NCBI GenBank assembly: GCA_913776825.1
Contig: CAJYPV010000027.1
Span: forward strand, 248,001 to 312,000
Reading direction: 5' to 3'
Source of the DNA: Burkholderiaceae bacterium
GTDB lineage: Bacteria > Pseudomonadota > Gammaproteobacteria > Burkholderiales > Burkholderiaceae_C
DNA length: 64,000 nt
The notes under the pieces are model-generated. The model did not search any database. It saw only the letters and a list, made by a program, of their open reading frames with translations, and had not been told where the DNA came from. Below are positions 27,150 through 37,335 of the stretch, piece after piece; positions within the stretch are counted from its first letter, which is position 1; the number at the start of each line of letters is the position of its first letter. The position numbers and the translations under genes were made by a program.

Positions 27150-27368
27150 ATGAAGAACGTCACCGTCACCATGGAAGACAGCGTCGCCGAGTGGGCGAGG
27201 CTCGAAGCCGCGCGGCGCAACACCAGCGTTTCGCGGCTGGTCGGCGAGTTGCTGGCCGAGAAGATGCGCCATGACGATGCCTACCAGCGCGCCCTGCAGG
27301 ATTGGCTGCATCGCGAGCGCGCCTGGGCGTCGGACGGGCGTCCGTATCCGCGTCGGGAGTCGCTGTGA
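27150..27368 (+). CDS. Ribbon-helix-helix antitoxin (VapB-like)
   Basis: A 72-residue protein. Residues 1-40 (MKNVTVTMEDSVAEWAR then LEAARRNTSVSRLVGELLAEKM) are a ribbon-helix-helix DNA-binding domain: a beta strand of alternating residues followed by two helices. The C-terminal part is Arg/Trp-rich and would clasp the toxin. It overlaps the PIN toxin gene by 4 nt (GTGA). It should neutralise the toxin and repress its own promoter via the palindrome just upstream. Confidence 0.8.
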   Translation: MKNVTVTMEDSVAEWARLEAARRNTSVSRLVGELLAEKMRHDDAYQRALQDWLHRERAWASDGRPYPRRESL

Positions 27369-27838
27369 GCGCGCCGGCCCTGATCGACGTCGCGCTCGAC
27401 GCGCCGGTCTTCGTCGACACCTCGGTGCTGATCCTCAGCGAGGACGGCGCCGACGCTGCCCAGCGTGAGCAGGTCATGCACTGGCTGACGGTGTTGTGGC
27501 AGCAGCGGCTGGGTCGGGTCTCGACCCAGGTGCTCAATGATTTCTACCGCACCATCACCACGCGCGTCTCGCCGCCGATGCCCAATGGCGATGCGCGGGC
27601 CGAGGTGCGCCGCTACCAGCGCTGGAACCCGTGGGCGATCGACCATGCCACGGTCGAATCCGCCTGGTCGCTGGAGAGCCGCTTCAATCTGCCGTATGCC
27701 GATGCGCTGATCGTCGCCGCGGCCAAGGCGCAGGGCTGCGAGATCCTGCTGAGCCTGGACCTGCCGCATCAGCAGCTTTTCGACAGCGTCACCATCCTTC
27801 ATCCGCTGCGCGCGCTGCCGGCGCTGCCCTCGACATGA
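27365..27838 (+). CDS. PIN-domain toxin (VapC-like ribonuclease)
   Basis: A 157-residue PIN-domain nuclease. The acidic residues of the active site can be placed: D18 in VFVDTSVL, Asp in STQVLNDFY (most relatives have Glu here), Asp in YADALIVAAA, and Asp in LLSLDLPH. It starts with GTG inside the antitoxin stop (GTGA), and its TGA overlaps the hisC ATG (ATGA), so antitoxin, toxin and hisC are translationally coupled. Family members cleave RNA; the target here is unknown. Its place between hisD and hisC is unusual. Confidence 0.8.
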   Translation: MSAPALIDVALDAPVFVDTSVLILSEDGADAAQREQVMHWLTVLWQQRLGRVSTQVLNDFYRTITTRVSPPMPNGDARAEVRRYQRWNPWAIDHATVESAWSLESRFNLPYADALIVAAAKAQGCEILLSLDLPHQQLFDSVTILHPLRALPALPST

Positions 27839-28926
27839 GCACTTCTCTCAGCAACGCCCTGAACTGCCTGCGTGACGATGTCCGCGCGATGCATGCCTAT
27901 CAAGTGCACAGCGCGGCCGGCATGCTCAAGCTGGACGCGATGGAGAACCCGTATCGGCTGTCCCCCGCGCTGCAGCAGGCGCTGGGTGAGCGGCTCGGCC
28001 AGGTCGCCATCAACCGTTATCCCGGCGAGCGGGTGCAGGTGCTGGCGCAGGCGCTGGCGACCCATGCGGGACTGCCGGCCGGCAAAGGCCTGATGCTGGG
28101 CAATGGCTCGGACGAATTGATCTCGCTGCTGGCCATGGCCATCTGCAAGCCGGGCGCGACCGTGCTCGCGCCGGTGCCCGGTTTCGTGATGTACGAGCTC
28201 TCGTCCCGCTATCAGGGCTTGCGCTTCGTCGGCGTGGACCTGACCGCTGATTTCGAGCTGGACGAAGCCGCGATGCTCGCCGCCATCGAGCGCGAGCAGC
28301 CTGCGTTGATCTATCTGGCCTATCCCAACAACCCGACGGCCAATCTCTGGGACCCGCTCGTCATCGAGCGCATCGTGCAGGCCGCGCCCGGCCTGGTGGT
28401 GATGGACGAGGCCTATCAGCCCTTCGCCTCGCGGGATGCGATGGCGCTGATGGCGCGTTATCCGCAGGTGCTGGTGATGCGCACCATGAGCAAATTCGGT
28501 CTCGCCGGCGTGCGCATCGGCTATCTGATGGGAGAGGCCGAGCTGGTCCATCACTTCGACAAGCTGCGTCCGCCCTACAACATCAGCGTGCTGAATGCCG
28601 AAGCCGGGCTCTTCGCGCTGGAGCATGCGGAGGTCTATGCCGCCCAGGCCGCCGAGCTGCGCCAGGAGCGCAGCCGCCTGCAATCGGCGCTGGCCGGTCT
28701 CAGTGGCGTGCAGGTGTTCCCCAGCGAAGGCAACATGATCTTGATCCGCGTGCCGGATGCGAATGCGCTGCATGCGGACCTGAAGTCCCGCGGGGTCTTG
28801 GTCAAGAATGTCTCCGCCATGCATCGGTTGCTGGCAGGATGCCTGCGATTGACCGTCGGCACGCCGGCAGAGAACGACGGGATGCTGGCCGCGCTGCAAG
28901 GCGCGCTGGGGTCCGTCCCAGGTTGA
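27835..28926 (+). CDS. hisC: Histidinol-phosphate aminotransferase
   Basis: A 363-residue class I/II PLP aminotransferase that makes histidinol phosphate from imidazole acetol phosphate. HisC features: LDAMENPY at the start, NGSDELI, YPNNPTANLW, DEAYQPF and the PLP lysine in RTMSKFGLAGVRIGY. The start at 27835 overlaps the toxin stop; it lies at the right place for the family (MSTSLSNALNCLRDDV). hisB follows after 99 nt. Confidence 0.95.
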   Translation: MSTSLSNALNCLRDDVRAMHAYQVHSAAGMLKLDAMENPYRLSPALQQALGERLGQVAINRYPGERVQVLAQALATHAGLPAGKGLMLGNGSDELISLLAMAICKPGATVLAPVPGFVMYELSSRYQGLRFVGVDLTADFELDEAAMLAAIEREQPALIYLAYPNNPTANLWDPLVIERIVQAAPGLVVMDEAYQPFASRDAMALMARYPQVLVMRTMSKFGLAGVRIGYLMGEAELVHHFDKLRPPYNISVLNAEAGLFALEHAEVYAAQAAELRQERSRLQSALAGLSGVQVFPSEGNMILIRVPDANALHADLKSRGVLVKNVSAMHRLLAGCLRLTVGTPAENDGMLAALQGALGSVPG

Positions 28927-29025
28927 ACACCGCGCGGTCGATCGCCGGGCCGAAGGATGGCGCACGATGACCGACCCCGCTGGCTGAATCCGAACCGCTC
29001 GCCCCTTTCGATTCCAGGAATTCCC

Positions 29026-29622
29026 ATGAGCTCCGAACGCATTGCCGAGATCCGCCGCGACACCAAGGAAACCCAGATCCGGGTGCGGGTCAATCTGGAC
29101 GGCACCGGACAGGCCACGCTGAACACCGGCATCGGCTTCTTCGATCACATGCTGGATCAGATCGCCCGTCATGGCCTGATCGATCTGGACATCGAGGCCA
29201 AGGGCGACCTGCACATCGATGGCCATCACACGGTGGAGGATGTCGGCATCACCCTGGGCATGGCGGTGGCGCAGGCCATCGGTGACAAGAAGGGCCTCAC
29301 CCGTTACGGCCACAGCTATGTGCCGCTGGATGAAGCGCTCTCCCGCGTGGTGGTGGACTTCTCCGGCCGTCCGGGGCTGGCGATGGACGTGCGCTTCACC
29401 GCCGGCTCGATCGGTGCCTTCGACACCCAACTGGCGTTCGAGTTCTTCCAGGGCTTCGTCAACCATGCGCTGGTGTCCCTGCATGTGGACAACCTGAAGG
29501 GGCACAACGCGCATCACCAATGCGAGACCATCTTCAAGGCGTTCGGCCGCGCGCTGCGCATGGCGATGACGCTGGACCCGCGCTCGGCGGGCGTCATTCC
29601 GTCGACCAAGGGCACGCTGTGA
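29026..29622 (+). CDS. hisB: Imidazoleglycerol-phosphate dehydratase
   Basis: A 198-residue monofunctional dehydratase; the phosphatase domain found in enterobacterial HisB is absent, as is usual outside that group. Metal-binding His-rich motifs are present: [35 protein letters not shown]. Start 29026 with AGGAA 7 nt before. It overlaps hisH by one base (TGATG). Histidinol phosphatase must be encoded elsewhere. Confidence 0.95.
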   Translation: MSSERIAEIRRDTKETQIRVRVNLDGTGQATLNTGIGFFDHMLDQIARHGLIDLDIEAKGDLHIDGHHTVEDVGITLGMAVAQAIGDKKGLTRYGHSYVPLDEALSRVVVDFSGRPGLAMDVRFTAGSIGAFDTQLAFEFFQGFVNHALVSLHVDNLKGHNAHHQCETIFKAFGRALRMAMTLDPRSAGVIPSTKGTL

Positions 29623-30305
29623 TGCGCACCGACCACGCCGCTGCGTCGATCAAGCCCGGCGACCGCACGGTCGCGGTGGTGGATTACGGCATGGGCAATC
29701 TGCGCTCGGTGTCGCAGGCGGTGATGCATGCGGCGCAGGATCAGGGCGTCCGCGTGGTGATCACCTCGCGACCCGACGAGGTCTTCGCCGCGGAGCGCAT
29801 CGTGCTGCCCGGCCAGGGCGCGATGCGGGACTGCATGCGCGAGCTGGCCGAATCCGGCTTGAAGGAAGCAGTGCTGGATGCAGCGGCCCGCAAGCCGCTG
29901 ATGGGCGTGTGCGTCGGCATGCAGATGCTGCTGGACCACAGCGAGGAACAGGACACGCCGGGCCTGGGGCTGATCCCCGGTCAGGTCAAGCGCTTCCAGC
30001 TTGAAGGCCAGCTGCAGCCGGATGGCAGCCGCTACAAGGTGCCGCAGATGGGCTGGAACCGGGTGCACCAGCGTCGGGCACATCCGGTCTGGGGCGAGGT
30101 GCCGGACGAGAGCTGGTTCTATTTCGTGCACAGCTTTTATGCCCAGCCGTCGGACCCGCGCGACAGCGTCGGCGAGAGCGAGTACGGCGCGCGCTTTACC
30201 TGCGCCGTGGCGCGGGATAACATTTTTGCGACCCAGTTCCATCCCGAGAAAAGCGCGGCATTCGGTCTCGCGCTCTATCGCAACTTCCTGCACTGGAAGC
30301 CTTGA
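29622..30305 (+). CDS. hisH: Imidazole glycerol phosphate synthase, glutaminase subunit
   Basis: A 227-residue class I glutamine amidotransferase. The catalytic Cys lies in GVCVGMQML and the His/Glu pair in [12 protein letters not shown]. It supplies ammonia to HisF. The N-terminal 14 residues precede the usual [15 protein letters not shown] start. It overlaps hisB by one base; hisA follows after a 182-nt gap in which no gene or clear promoter was seen. Confidence 0.95.
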   Translation: MRTDHAAASIKPGDRTVAVVDYGMGNLRSVSQAVMHAAQDQGVRVVITSRPDEVFAAERIVLPGQGAMRDCMRELAESGLKEAVLDAAARKPLMGVCVGMQMLLDHSEEQDTPGLGLIPGQVKRFQLEGQLQPDGSRYKVPQMGWNRVHQRRAHPVWGEVPDESWFYFVHSFYAQPSDPRDSVGESEYGARFTCAVARDNIFATQFHPEKSAAFGLALYRNFLHWKP

Positions 30306-30487
30306 TCCCAGGCCCATGGTTTCCACGCCAGTCCTGACCCCTGGACCGACCGCTGCGGTGACATCTTCCTGCCACGCCCGTGCCAGGCGAGTGAAACGCC
30401 ACGGCGCCAACCAGGCTGGCGTTCTTCGGCGGTGCGCTTCCTCCCGCGCGCCCCATTCACTCACCTCACTACTCTGCTTCTTCGGCC

Positions 30488-31231
30488 ATGCTGCTGATTC
30501 CCGCGATTGACCTGAAAGACGGCAAATGCGTCCGCCTCAAGCAAGGCGACATGAATGACTCCACCACCTTCGGCGAAGACCCCGCCGAGATGGCCCGCCG
30601 GTGGGTCGATGCGGGCGCCAGACGGCTGCATCTGGTGGATCTGAACGGCGCCTTCGCCGGCAAGCCGGTCAACGAGGCCGCCATCAAGGCGATCCTGCGC
30701 GAGGTCGGCGACGACATCCCGGTGCAGCTGGGCGGCGGCATCCGTGATCTCGACACCATCGAGCGCTATCTGGATGACGGCCTGTCCTACGTGATCATCG
30801 GCACCGCCGCCGTGAAGAATCCCGGCTTCCTGAAGGACGCCGCGTCGGCCTTCGGCGGCCACATCATCGTGGGCCTGGATGCGAAGGACGGCAAGGTCGC
30901 CACCGACGGCTGGAGCAAGCTGACCGGCCATGAAGTCGTGGACCTGGCGCGCAAGTTCGAGGATTACGGCATCGAAGGCGTCATCTACACCGACATCGGC
31001 CGCGACGGCATGCTCACCGGCATCAACATCGACGCCACGGTCAAGCTGGCGCAAGCGCTGAGCATTCCGGTGATCGCATCCGGCGGTCTGTCCAACATGG
31101 CCGACATCGACGCCCTGTGCGCGGTGGAAGGCGAGGGCGTGGAAGGCGTGATTTGCGGACGCGCCATCTACACCGGCGACCTGGATTTCGCCCTGGCGCA
31201 ACAACGCGCCGATGACCTGAACGGAAGCTGA
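30488..31231 (+). CDS. hisA: ProFAR isomerase
   Basis: A 247-residue TIM barrel that isomerises ProFAR to PRFAR in histidine synthesis. Typical blocks are [17 protein letters not shown] with the first catalytic Asp, [17 protein letters not shown], the second Asp in [10 protein letters not shown] and ASGGLSN. Start 30488 directly follows a TCTTCGGCC leader without a strong ribosome site. It is followed by hisF after 4 nt. Confidence 0.95.
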   Translation: MLLIPAIDLKDGKCVRLKQGDMNDSTTFGEDPAEMARRWVDAGARRLHLVDLNGAFAGKPVNEAAIKAILREVGDDIPVQLGGGIRDLDTIERYLDDGLSYVIIGTAAVKNPGFLKDAASAFGGHIIVGLDAKDGKVATDGWSKLTGHEVVDLARKFEDYGIEGVIYTDIGRDGMLTGINIDATVKLAQALSIPVIASGGLSNMADIDALCAVEGEGVEGVICGRAIYTGDLDFALAQQRADDLNGS

Positions 31232-31235
31232 CCCC

Positions 31236-31997
31236 TTGCTCGCCAAACGCATCATTCCCTGCCTGGACGTCACCGGCGGACGCGTCGTCAAAGGCGTGAA
31301 CTTCGTCGAGCTGCGAGATGCCGGCGATCCGGTCGAGATCGCGGCGCGCTACAACGAGCAGGGCGCGGACGAGCTCACCTTCCTCGACATCACCGCCACC
31401 AGCGATGGCCGCGATCTGATCCTGCCGATCATCGAGCAGGTGGCCTCGCAGGTCTTCATTCCATTGACGGTGGGCGGCGGCGTGCGCTCGGTGGCCGATG
31501 TGCGCCGGCTGCTCAATGCGGGCGCCGACAAGGTCAGCTTCAACTCGGCCGCGGTGGCCGATCCGGCCCTGATCCGCGCGGCCTCCGACAAATACGGTGC
31601 GCAGTGCATCGTCGTGGCCATCGATGCGAAGCGCCGGGCCGATGGGACGGGCTGGGATGTCTACACCCATGGCGGTCGCAAGAGCACCGGCCTGGACGTG
31701 GTGGCCTGGGCCACGCACATGGCCGAGATGGGCGCGGGCGAAATCCTGCTGACCAGCATGGACCGCGACGGCACCCGCAGCGGATTCGATCTGGCGCTGA
31801 CCCGTGCGGTGTCGGACGCGGTCGGCGTGCCGGTGATCGCCTCGGGCGGCGTCGGGTCGTTGCAGGATCTGGCGAACGGCATCACCCAAGGCGGCGCGGA
31901 TGCGGTCCTGGCGGCCAGCATCTTCCATTACGGCGAGCACACCGTGGGTGAGGCCAAGGCCTTGATGGCCAGCCAAGGCATCCCGGTGCGCCAATGA
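31236..31997 (+). CDS. hisF: Imidazole glycerol phosphate synthase, cyclase subunit
   Basis: A 253-residue TIM-barrel cyclase working with HisH. Conserved: [14 protein letters not shown] with catalytic Asp, [24 protein letters not shown], and [10 protein letters not shown] with the second Asp. It starts with TTG (31236); GGAAG lies 9 nt upstream. Its stop overlaps the rsmD start (ATGA). hisI and hisE, which follow hisF in many relatives, are not here. Confidence 0.95.
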   Translation: MLAKRIIPCLDVTGGRVVKGVNFVELRDAGDPVEIAARYNEQGADELTFLDITATSDGRDLILPIIEQVASQVFIPLTVGGGVRSVADVRRLLNAGADKVSFNSAAVADPALIRAASDKYGAQCIVVAIDAKRRADGTGWDVYTHGGRKSTGLDVVAWATHMAEMGAGEILLTSMDRDGTRSGFDLALTRAVSDAVGVPVIASGGVGSLQDLANGITQGGADAVLAASIFHYGEHTVGEAKALMASQGIPVRQ

Positions 31998-32698
31998 GCA
32001 GCCCCACCCCCCGTCGCCCGCGCGCGGACGAGCGCGACCTCAGCAGCGAACGCGGCACCCGCCGAAGCGGTCGTCCAGGACCGCGCGTCACGGTCGGGGA
32101 GGGCGCCGTCAAGCCGCGCCCTCGCGAAGCCGGGCCGGGCGAGGTCCGCATCGTCGGCGGCCAATGGAAGCGTTCCAAGCTGCCGGTGCCGTACAGCCCG
32201 GGTCTGCGTCCGACGCCGGACCGTGTGCGCGAAACCCTGTTCAACTGGCTGGGCCAGGACCTCAGCGGCTGGCGGGTGCTGGATGCGTTCGCCGGCAGCG
32301 GCGCGCTCGGCTTCGAGGCGGCGTCTCGCGGCGCCGCGCAGACCACGTTGCTGGAGCGCGACGGCACGCTCGCTGCGGCGCTGCGCGGGCATCACAAGCG
32401 GCTGGACAAGGCGGGCACGGTGTCGATGACGGTCGAGAACGCCGACGCGCTGAGCTGGATGAAGCGCGCTGCGCCGGGCTCGTTCGACTTGATCTTCCTG
32501 GATCCGCCGTTCGCCGACGATCTGTTCGCCGCCGCGCTGCGTGCGGCCGCGCCCTTGCTCGCCGAGCAGGGCGTGATCTATCTGGAGTCTCCGGCGTCGC
32601 CGGCGGCGGTCGAGCTGCCGCCGGATCTGGGACTGTCCCTCTGGCGCGAAGGGCGGGCAGGCGCGGTCCATTACCGCTTGCTGCGCCGCGGCGGATAA
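31994..32698 (+). CDS. rsmD: 16S rRNA (guanine966-N2)-methyltransferase
   Basis: A 234-residue SAM-dependent methyltransferase. Motif I appears as [19 protein letters not shown] and the catalytic NPPY-like motif as [11 protein letters not shown]. The [15 protein letters not shown] and [15 protein letters not shown] blocks are family signatures. It modifies G966 of 16S rRNA during 30S assembly. The first 48 residues form a basic, disordered-looking tail not usual in the family. Translationally coupled to hisF by a 4-nt overlap. Confidence 0.9.
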   Translation: MSSPTPRRPRADERDLSSERGTRRSGRPGPRVTVGEGAVKPRPREAGPGEVRIVGGQWKRSKLPVPYSPGLRPTPDRVRETLFNWLGQDLSGWRVLDAFAGSGALGFEAASRGAAQTTLLERDGTLAAALRGHHKRLDKAGTVSMTVENADALSWMKRAAPGSFDLIFLDPPFADDLFAAALRAAAPLLAEQGVIYLESPASPAAVELPPDLGLSLWREGRAGAVHYRLLRRGG

Positions 32699-32755
32699 TC
32701 GCGGGCTGATTGATCCCACCCCAGCGGCGGTCGCGCAGCTCCTGAGCAGCGCTGA

Positions 32756-33590
<835 letters not shown>

Positions 33591-34008
33591 TGGCCTCTCG
33601 GACCTCCGCCCCTCGCTGATGCTCCGCGCGTCCGCATCGTGACGCGCCTTTAGCCTGCCTGCCGGCGATCGCCCCGGACCGTTTCGCTGGCCGCCGTTCG
33701 CGTCATATGCGCGTCTCTCGCGGCCACGATCCTGGGGCCGCTACGTCCTGTCCGCCAATCCCACCCGTCGATGGCCATCGCGGCGCTGGCGTACGCCGCC
33801 GTCAGTCGCGCTGTGCGTTTGGCCGCTCTTTATGGCGAATTATTCCTGGCGACTAATTATTGCTGGCCAATAAACGGGCCTGAAGACGACCTTCTCGTCC
33901 ACCGAGCCGGCACCACCGGACGGCGCGCCGCCTATGGCGCCCTCTCGCGCGCATCGTCAGGCCAGGTCGAACCGGGATGGGCCCATCCCACCCCCGCCAG
34001 TCAAGACG
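33591..34008. other. Intergenic gap between convergent ferredoxin and cobC genes
   Basis: No gene is supported. An AT-rich patch at about 33,825-33,882 stands out from the GC-rich surroundings. It holds a 13-bp direct repeat, AATTATTCCTGGC (33838-33850) and AATTATTGCTGGC (33855-33867), 17 bp apart and differing at one base. No intrinsic terminator with a T-tract was found for either flanking gene. Confidence 0.5.
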
Positions 34009-34668
34009 CTACAGCGTCCACCGCTCCCCATAACGCGGTGGCTGCGGCCATTCATGGGCGTGGGGTGTGGCTTGCGGATGCTCATTCATCCAGCGACGAG
34101 CCAGCATCCAGCCGCCATGGCTGACGACCAGCGTGCCGCCGGACCACGCGGACGCTCGCTCAAGCAGCGTCACCAGCGACTCCCCGCCCGGCGGCGCGAA
34201 GGTGGCGAAGCGGGCCACCCAGGCATCGATCTCCTCTTTGGGAATATCGGCCCAACGGCGTCCGTCCCACGCGCCGAAATCGAGCTCCGCCAGCGCGGCA
34301 TCGATCTGATGACGCCAGCCCCAGCGCCGCAGCCAGCGACCGACCGCCCGGCAGCGGGACAACGGCGACGTCCAGATCTCATGGGCCAGGCGATGCCGAC
34401 GCGCATGCGCCTGAATGCGGCGGGCCAGTCGCTTGGCGCGACGAGCCGGCACCGCCAGGTCGCAACCGGCGCCGACACAGCGTCCCGCTGCGCCGATCGG
34501 GCGTGGGTGACGCCAGACGCAGATCGGCGATGGCGCAGCGTGTGCCGTGTGAGCAACGTGCGCAGCGGCGACGGCAGGGCTCGACGGTGAGAGCGTGGCG
34601 GGCTCGGTCAGCGCTGCGGTGCCGAGTCGATCGCGGCGTTGCGTCTCGTTGTGGGGCATGGCGGTCAT
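34009..34668 (-). CDS. cobC: Histidine phosphatase, alpha-ribazole phosphatase-like
   Basis: A 219-residue protein of the histidine phosphatase family. The motif is WRHPRPIGAAGRCVGAGCDLAV, the CobC version of the RHG motif, with SPLSRCRAVGRWL and the second His in VVSHGGWMLARRW. It would remove phosphate from alpha-ribazole phosphate in the lower-ligand branch of cobalamin assembly. The N-terminal 45 residues are a low-complexity lead, so the true start may be internal. It follows cobS by 9 nt. The rest of the pathway genes, cobT and cobQ, lie 26 kb away. Confidence 0.7.
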   Translation of the reverse strand: MTAMPHNETQRRDRLGTAALTEPATLSPSSPAVAAAHVAHTAHAAPSPICVWRHPRPIGAAGRCVGAGCDLAVPARRAKRLARRIQAHARRHRLAHEIWTSPLSRCRAVGRWLRRWGWRHQIDAALAELDFGAWDGRRWADIPKEEIDAWVARFATFAPPGGESLVTLLERASAWSGGTLVVSHGGWMLARRWMNEHPQATPHAHEWPQPPRYGERWTL

Positions 34669-34677
34669 GTCCAGGAC

Positions 34678-35466
34678 TCAGAAGAAGGTGGACAGCCCCA
34701 GCAGCGCGAGCAGCGTGCCGAGTTCCACCACCTGCTGCGTCGCGCCCAGCGTGTCGCCGGTATAGCCGCCGAGGCGGCGTTCCAGCATCGATTGCAGATA
34801 GAAGGTCAGCCCGACCGCGGTGAGTGCGCCGCCGATGAGCAGTGGCACCTCGTCCGGCATCAGCCAGGCAGCGGCGGCGCTCGCCACCACGGCCAGGCCG
34901 AGCGCCACGGCCACGCCTGCAGCGCCGACCTGGGTGGCCAAGGGTTTGGCCTTGGCATGGTCGGCATCGCCGGCGTAGCGCATCGCATGCATCAGCCAGA
35001 CCGGTGCCGCGCGTGACACCACATGCGACCAGATGACCGCCATCCATGCGAGCGCGGGATCGGTGTCCCACAGGCCGAGCAGCGTGGCGGCCTTCAAGCC
35101 CAGCATCAGGATCAGGCCCAGTGCGCCGTAGCTGCCGATGCGCGAGTCCTTCATGATCGCCAGCGACTTCTCGCGGCTCACCGCGCCGCCGAGACCATCG
35201 CAGCTGTCGGCCAGGCCGTCCTCATGGAAGCCGCCGGTCAGCCACACGCTGGCGACCATCGCCAGGCCGATCGCCACGGTCGGCGGAAAGGCGAAGGAAG
35301 CCACCCACCACACCAGCGCCGAGAAGCCGCCCACTACCGCGCCCACCAGCGGGAAATAACGAGCGCTCTGGTTGAGCCAGTCCGGTTGGAAGCCCACCCA
35401 ACGCGGCACGGGCACGCGAGTGAAGAACTGCAAGGCGATGAAGAACAGGCGGAGGTGATGCAACAT
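34678..35466 (-). CDS. cobS: Adenosylcobinamide-GDP ribazoletransferase (cobalamin synthase)
   Basis: A 262-residue inner-membrane enzyme that joins GDP-cobinamide to alpha-ribazole. It starts with LFFIALQFFTRVPVP, followed by the metal-binding acidic motif GGFHEDGLADSCDGLGG and several membrane helices, then LGGYTGDTLGATQQ near the end. The start at 35466 is chosen over the in-frame ATG at 35535 since conservation begins here. It is first gene of a cobS-cobC pair separated from cobT/cobQ by inserted DNA. Confidence 0.9.
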   Translation of the reverse strand: MLHHLRLFFIALQFFTRVPVPRWVGFQPDWLNQSARYFPLVGAVVGGFSALVWWVASFAFPPTVAIGLAMVASVWLTGGFHEDGLADSCDGLGGAVSREKSLAIMKDSRIGSYGALGLILMLGLKAATLLGLWDTDPALAWMAVIWSHVVSRAAPVWLMHAMRYAGDADHAKAKPLATQVGAAGVAVALGLAVVASAAAAWLMPDEVPLLIGGALTAVGLTFYLQSMLERRLGGYTGDTLGATQQVVELGTLLALLGLSTFF

Positions 35467-35650
35467 GGCGTGGACCGGCGGATCGATCCCAAAGAAACAG
35501 AAGAAACGTCGGCGGGCTGACCGTGCCAGGGCCACGGCGGTGGCGATCAGCGCAACCCGCTCGATGCCTTGGCCAGCGCTCCAGCCTCAGGCACGGCGGC
35601 CGATACCGGCCATCCGCGCGAACGACGGGCGCGATGATACGGGCGCCGTC

Positions 35651-36661
35651 TCATGCGTCTGACGATCGCGGCGAGCCTGGTGGGTGCGCTCGGCCATCGG
35701 CCTGTGTCTGCTCACGGGCCAGCAGGCTTTCATAGGCGATCGCCAGATTCGCGCAGAAGATCTCCAGCAGCTCTTGTCCTTGCGGATCGATGGTGTCGGC
35801 GAAGGCCATGTAGAGCAGGCTCTCGTTGCCGGAGTGGGTGCGGTAGTAGCCGATGAATCGGTCGCCGTCGAATCGGCTTTCACGCGAGAGCAGCGCTTGA
35901 TCGAGCGCATCGCGCACCTCGTCGGGCAGCTGGCGGACTTCGTCGGCCTGCAGCAGCCGCTGGTATTGCGACGTCGCGGCCAGCACGCGCAACTGGCCTT
36001 GCGCATGGGAGGCGGCGTAGGCGCTCATGCGGCCGGCGCAAAGGCCTTGCGCGTCGGTGCCCAGCAGATGCGCCACCTGTTCCAGCAGCGCGGAGGCGAA
36101 GTGGTGCAGGTTGCGGGAGTCGTGGATCATCGTGATCGCATCGATCGATCGACGCAGCGCCAGACGGGACTGCTCGATGATGATGATGTCGCGATACGAG
36201 CGCAGTGCGGCATAGAAGACCGTGATGAGCTTGCGCTTGGTGAGCTCGGTCTTCTCCTTGTAATCGTTGATGTCGTAGGTCTTGATCACATGCTCTTCGG
36301 GCGCCTGACCGGGCTGCCCGGTCCGCAGCACGATGCGGACATGGGTGTTGCGCAATTCCTCGCGAATGAATCGGGCGAGGTCGAGACCCGCATGGTCGGA
36401 CTCCATCACCACATCCAGAAGGATCAGCGCCACATCGCTGCGGCTGCGCAGCAGATCGCGGGCTTCGCTGGCGCTGTAGGCATTGAGGAATTGCAGACGC
36501 CGACCGGCGAATTCGAAGTCCGCCATCACCAACTGCGTCACCTGATGCACGGCGGGATCGTCGTCCACGATCATCACCACCCAGGGTTCCGACGGCCGGC
36601 TGCGATGGGTGGCGCCCAGGCCGGGCTCGGGCAACTCGTCGGCGAACACCATCTCGGTCAT
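35651..36661 (-). CDS. Response regulator with DUF3369 domain
   Basis: A 336-residue protein. A receiver domain (about residues 27-155) has the acidic DDD pocket (residues 33-35), phosphoacceptor D83 in ILLDVVMES, a Thr in LRTGQP, and Lys in INDYKEKTEL. After it comes a DUF3369 domain (about 170-320), a GAF-like sensory output in known members. No DNA-binding or GGDEF domain, so it may act through protein contacts or need a partner kinase not in the window. It lies at the left edge of the DNA between cobS and cobT. Confidence 0.85.
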   Translation of the reverse strand: MTEMVFADELPEPGLGATHRSRPSEPWVVMIVDDDPAVHQVTQLVMADFEFAGRRLQFLNAYSASEARDLLRSRSDVALILLDVVMESDHAGLDLARFIREELRNTHVRIVLRTGQPGQAPEEHVIKTYDINDYKEKTELTKRKLITVFYAALRSYRDIIIIEQSRLALRRSIDAITMIHDSRNLHHFASALLEQVAHLLGTDAQGLCAGRMSAYAASHAQGQLRVLAATSQYQRLLQADEVRQLPDEVRDALDQALLSRESRFDGDRFIGYYRTHSGNESLLYMAFADTIDPQGQELLEIFCANLAIAYESLLAREQTQADGRAHPPGSPRSSDA

Positions 36662-36755
36662 GCGGTCCTCCCTCAGAAACTTGTCCGGTGATTATGCGGA
36701 CCGTGTGCCCACGAGCAGGAACCCCGCACGCCAAACGTCAAACCTCAAACACCAG

Positions 36756-36797
36756 ACGCCACACGCCACACGCCACACGCCACACGCCACACGCCGC
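36756..36797. repeat. 7-bp tandem repeat ACGCCAC x5 plus ACGCCGC
   Basis: Five exact ACGCCAC units and one variant at 36756-36797, preceded by degenerate units from 36,725. It lies upstream of the DUF3369 regulator's start and next to repeat family B. Slippage of such a tract can vary between strains. No coding role. Confidence 0.85.
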
Positions 36798-36814
36798 AGT
36801 GCCCCTCGATGTCT

Positions 36815-36896
36815 CGAAGTCCACGAGTACCGGCGCCCACTGGCAGCGAATGTGGAACACGCCTGAGCGGACAGTGGGCGCCGGTGCTCGTGGACG
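36815..36896. repeat. Palindromic repeat family B, copy 1
   Basis: An 82-bp unit: arms GTCCACGAGTACCGGCGCC... (36819-36842) and its complement (36872-36895) match at 23 of 24 positions around a 29-nt loop containing GAATGTGGAACACGCCTGA. A second copy at 36992-37073 differs at one base. The stem sequence is unlike family A, but the loop is related to it. Confidence 0.85.
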
Positions 36897-36991
36897 TTTG
36901 CTCCGCCGATCGCAGTTGGAAAGCAGCGAGGCCAGCCACACAGTCGTCATGAGCCCGCCAGAAAGAGGGGACGCAGACCCACTCGGTATAC

Positions 36992-37073
36992 CGAAGTCCA
37001 CGAGTACCGGTGCCCACTGGCAGCGAATGTGGAACACGCCTGAGCGGACAGTGGGCGCCGGTGCTCGTGGACG
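36992..37073. repeat. Palindromic repeat family B, copy 2
   Basis: Second copy of the 82-bp unit in direct orientation, 177 bp from the first and with a single C-to-T change in the left arm. The 95 bp between the copies is unrelated and contains no gene. Confidence 0.85.
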
Positions 37074-37249
37074 CTTGCCAAGGCGAGCGCAGTCCATCCG
37101 CCGCCCCACCCCACCACCCCGCACACCGTACGAAAAATCAACCCGATCCCCGACGCCCAGCCCCACTGCGCTCCCCCACACACCGCTTCGCGAGCCAGAC
37201 ACGCCAACAGGGCTATCAAACTGGGGATTTACTAGCGCCTGCGCAGCCA

Positions 37250-37265
37250 GGACAGTCAACTGTCC
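37250..37265 (+). promoter_or_regulatory. Palindrome upstream of a small exported protein
   Basis: GGACAGT-CA-ACTGTCC is a 16-bp palindrome with 2-nt centre, 70-86 nt upstream of the 37336 start and near TTTACTAG. It looks like a repressor or activator site, but the regulator is unknown. The rest of 37074-37335 has no gene or other motif recognised. Confidence 0.4.
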
Positions 37266-37335
37266 ACGTGGCGATTCACTGCGGCATTGACCGCCGACGC
37301 CACCTGCACGACTCGGGGCCACTGGGAGTTCGGCC

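Noticed and set aside
33771-34124. A 117-residue plus-strand frame in the ferredoxin-cobC gap
   Set aside because: It overlaps the conserved end of cobC antisense, has no ribosome site and no protein-like pattern.
33591-36662. Cobalamin riboswitch for the cobS-cobC pair
   Set aside because: No B12-box-like sequence or multi-helix leader was recognised before cobS; the start of the cobQ side lies outside the window.
36756-37073. CRISPR array
   Set aside because: Only two long units plus a 7-bp tandem repeat; no regular repeat-spacer pattern and no cas genes.
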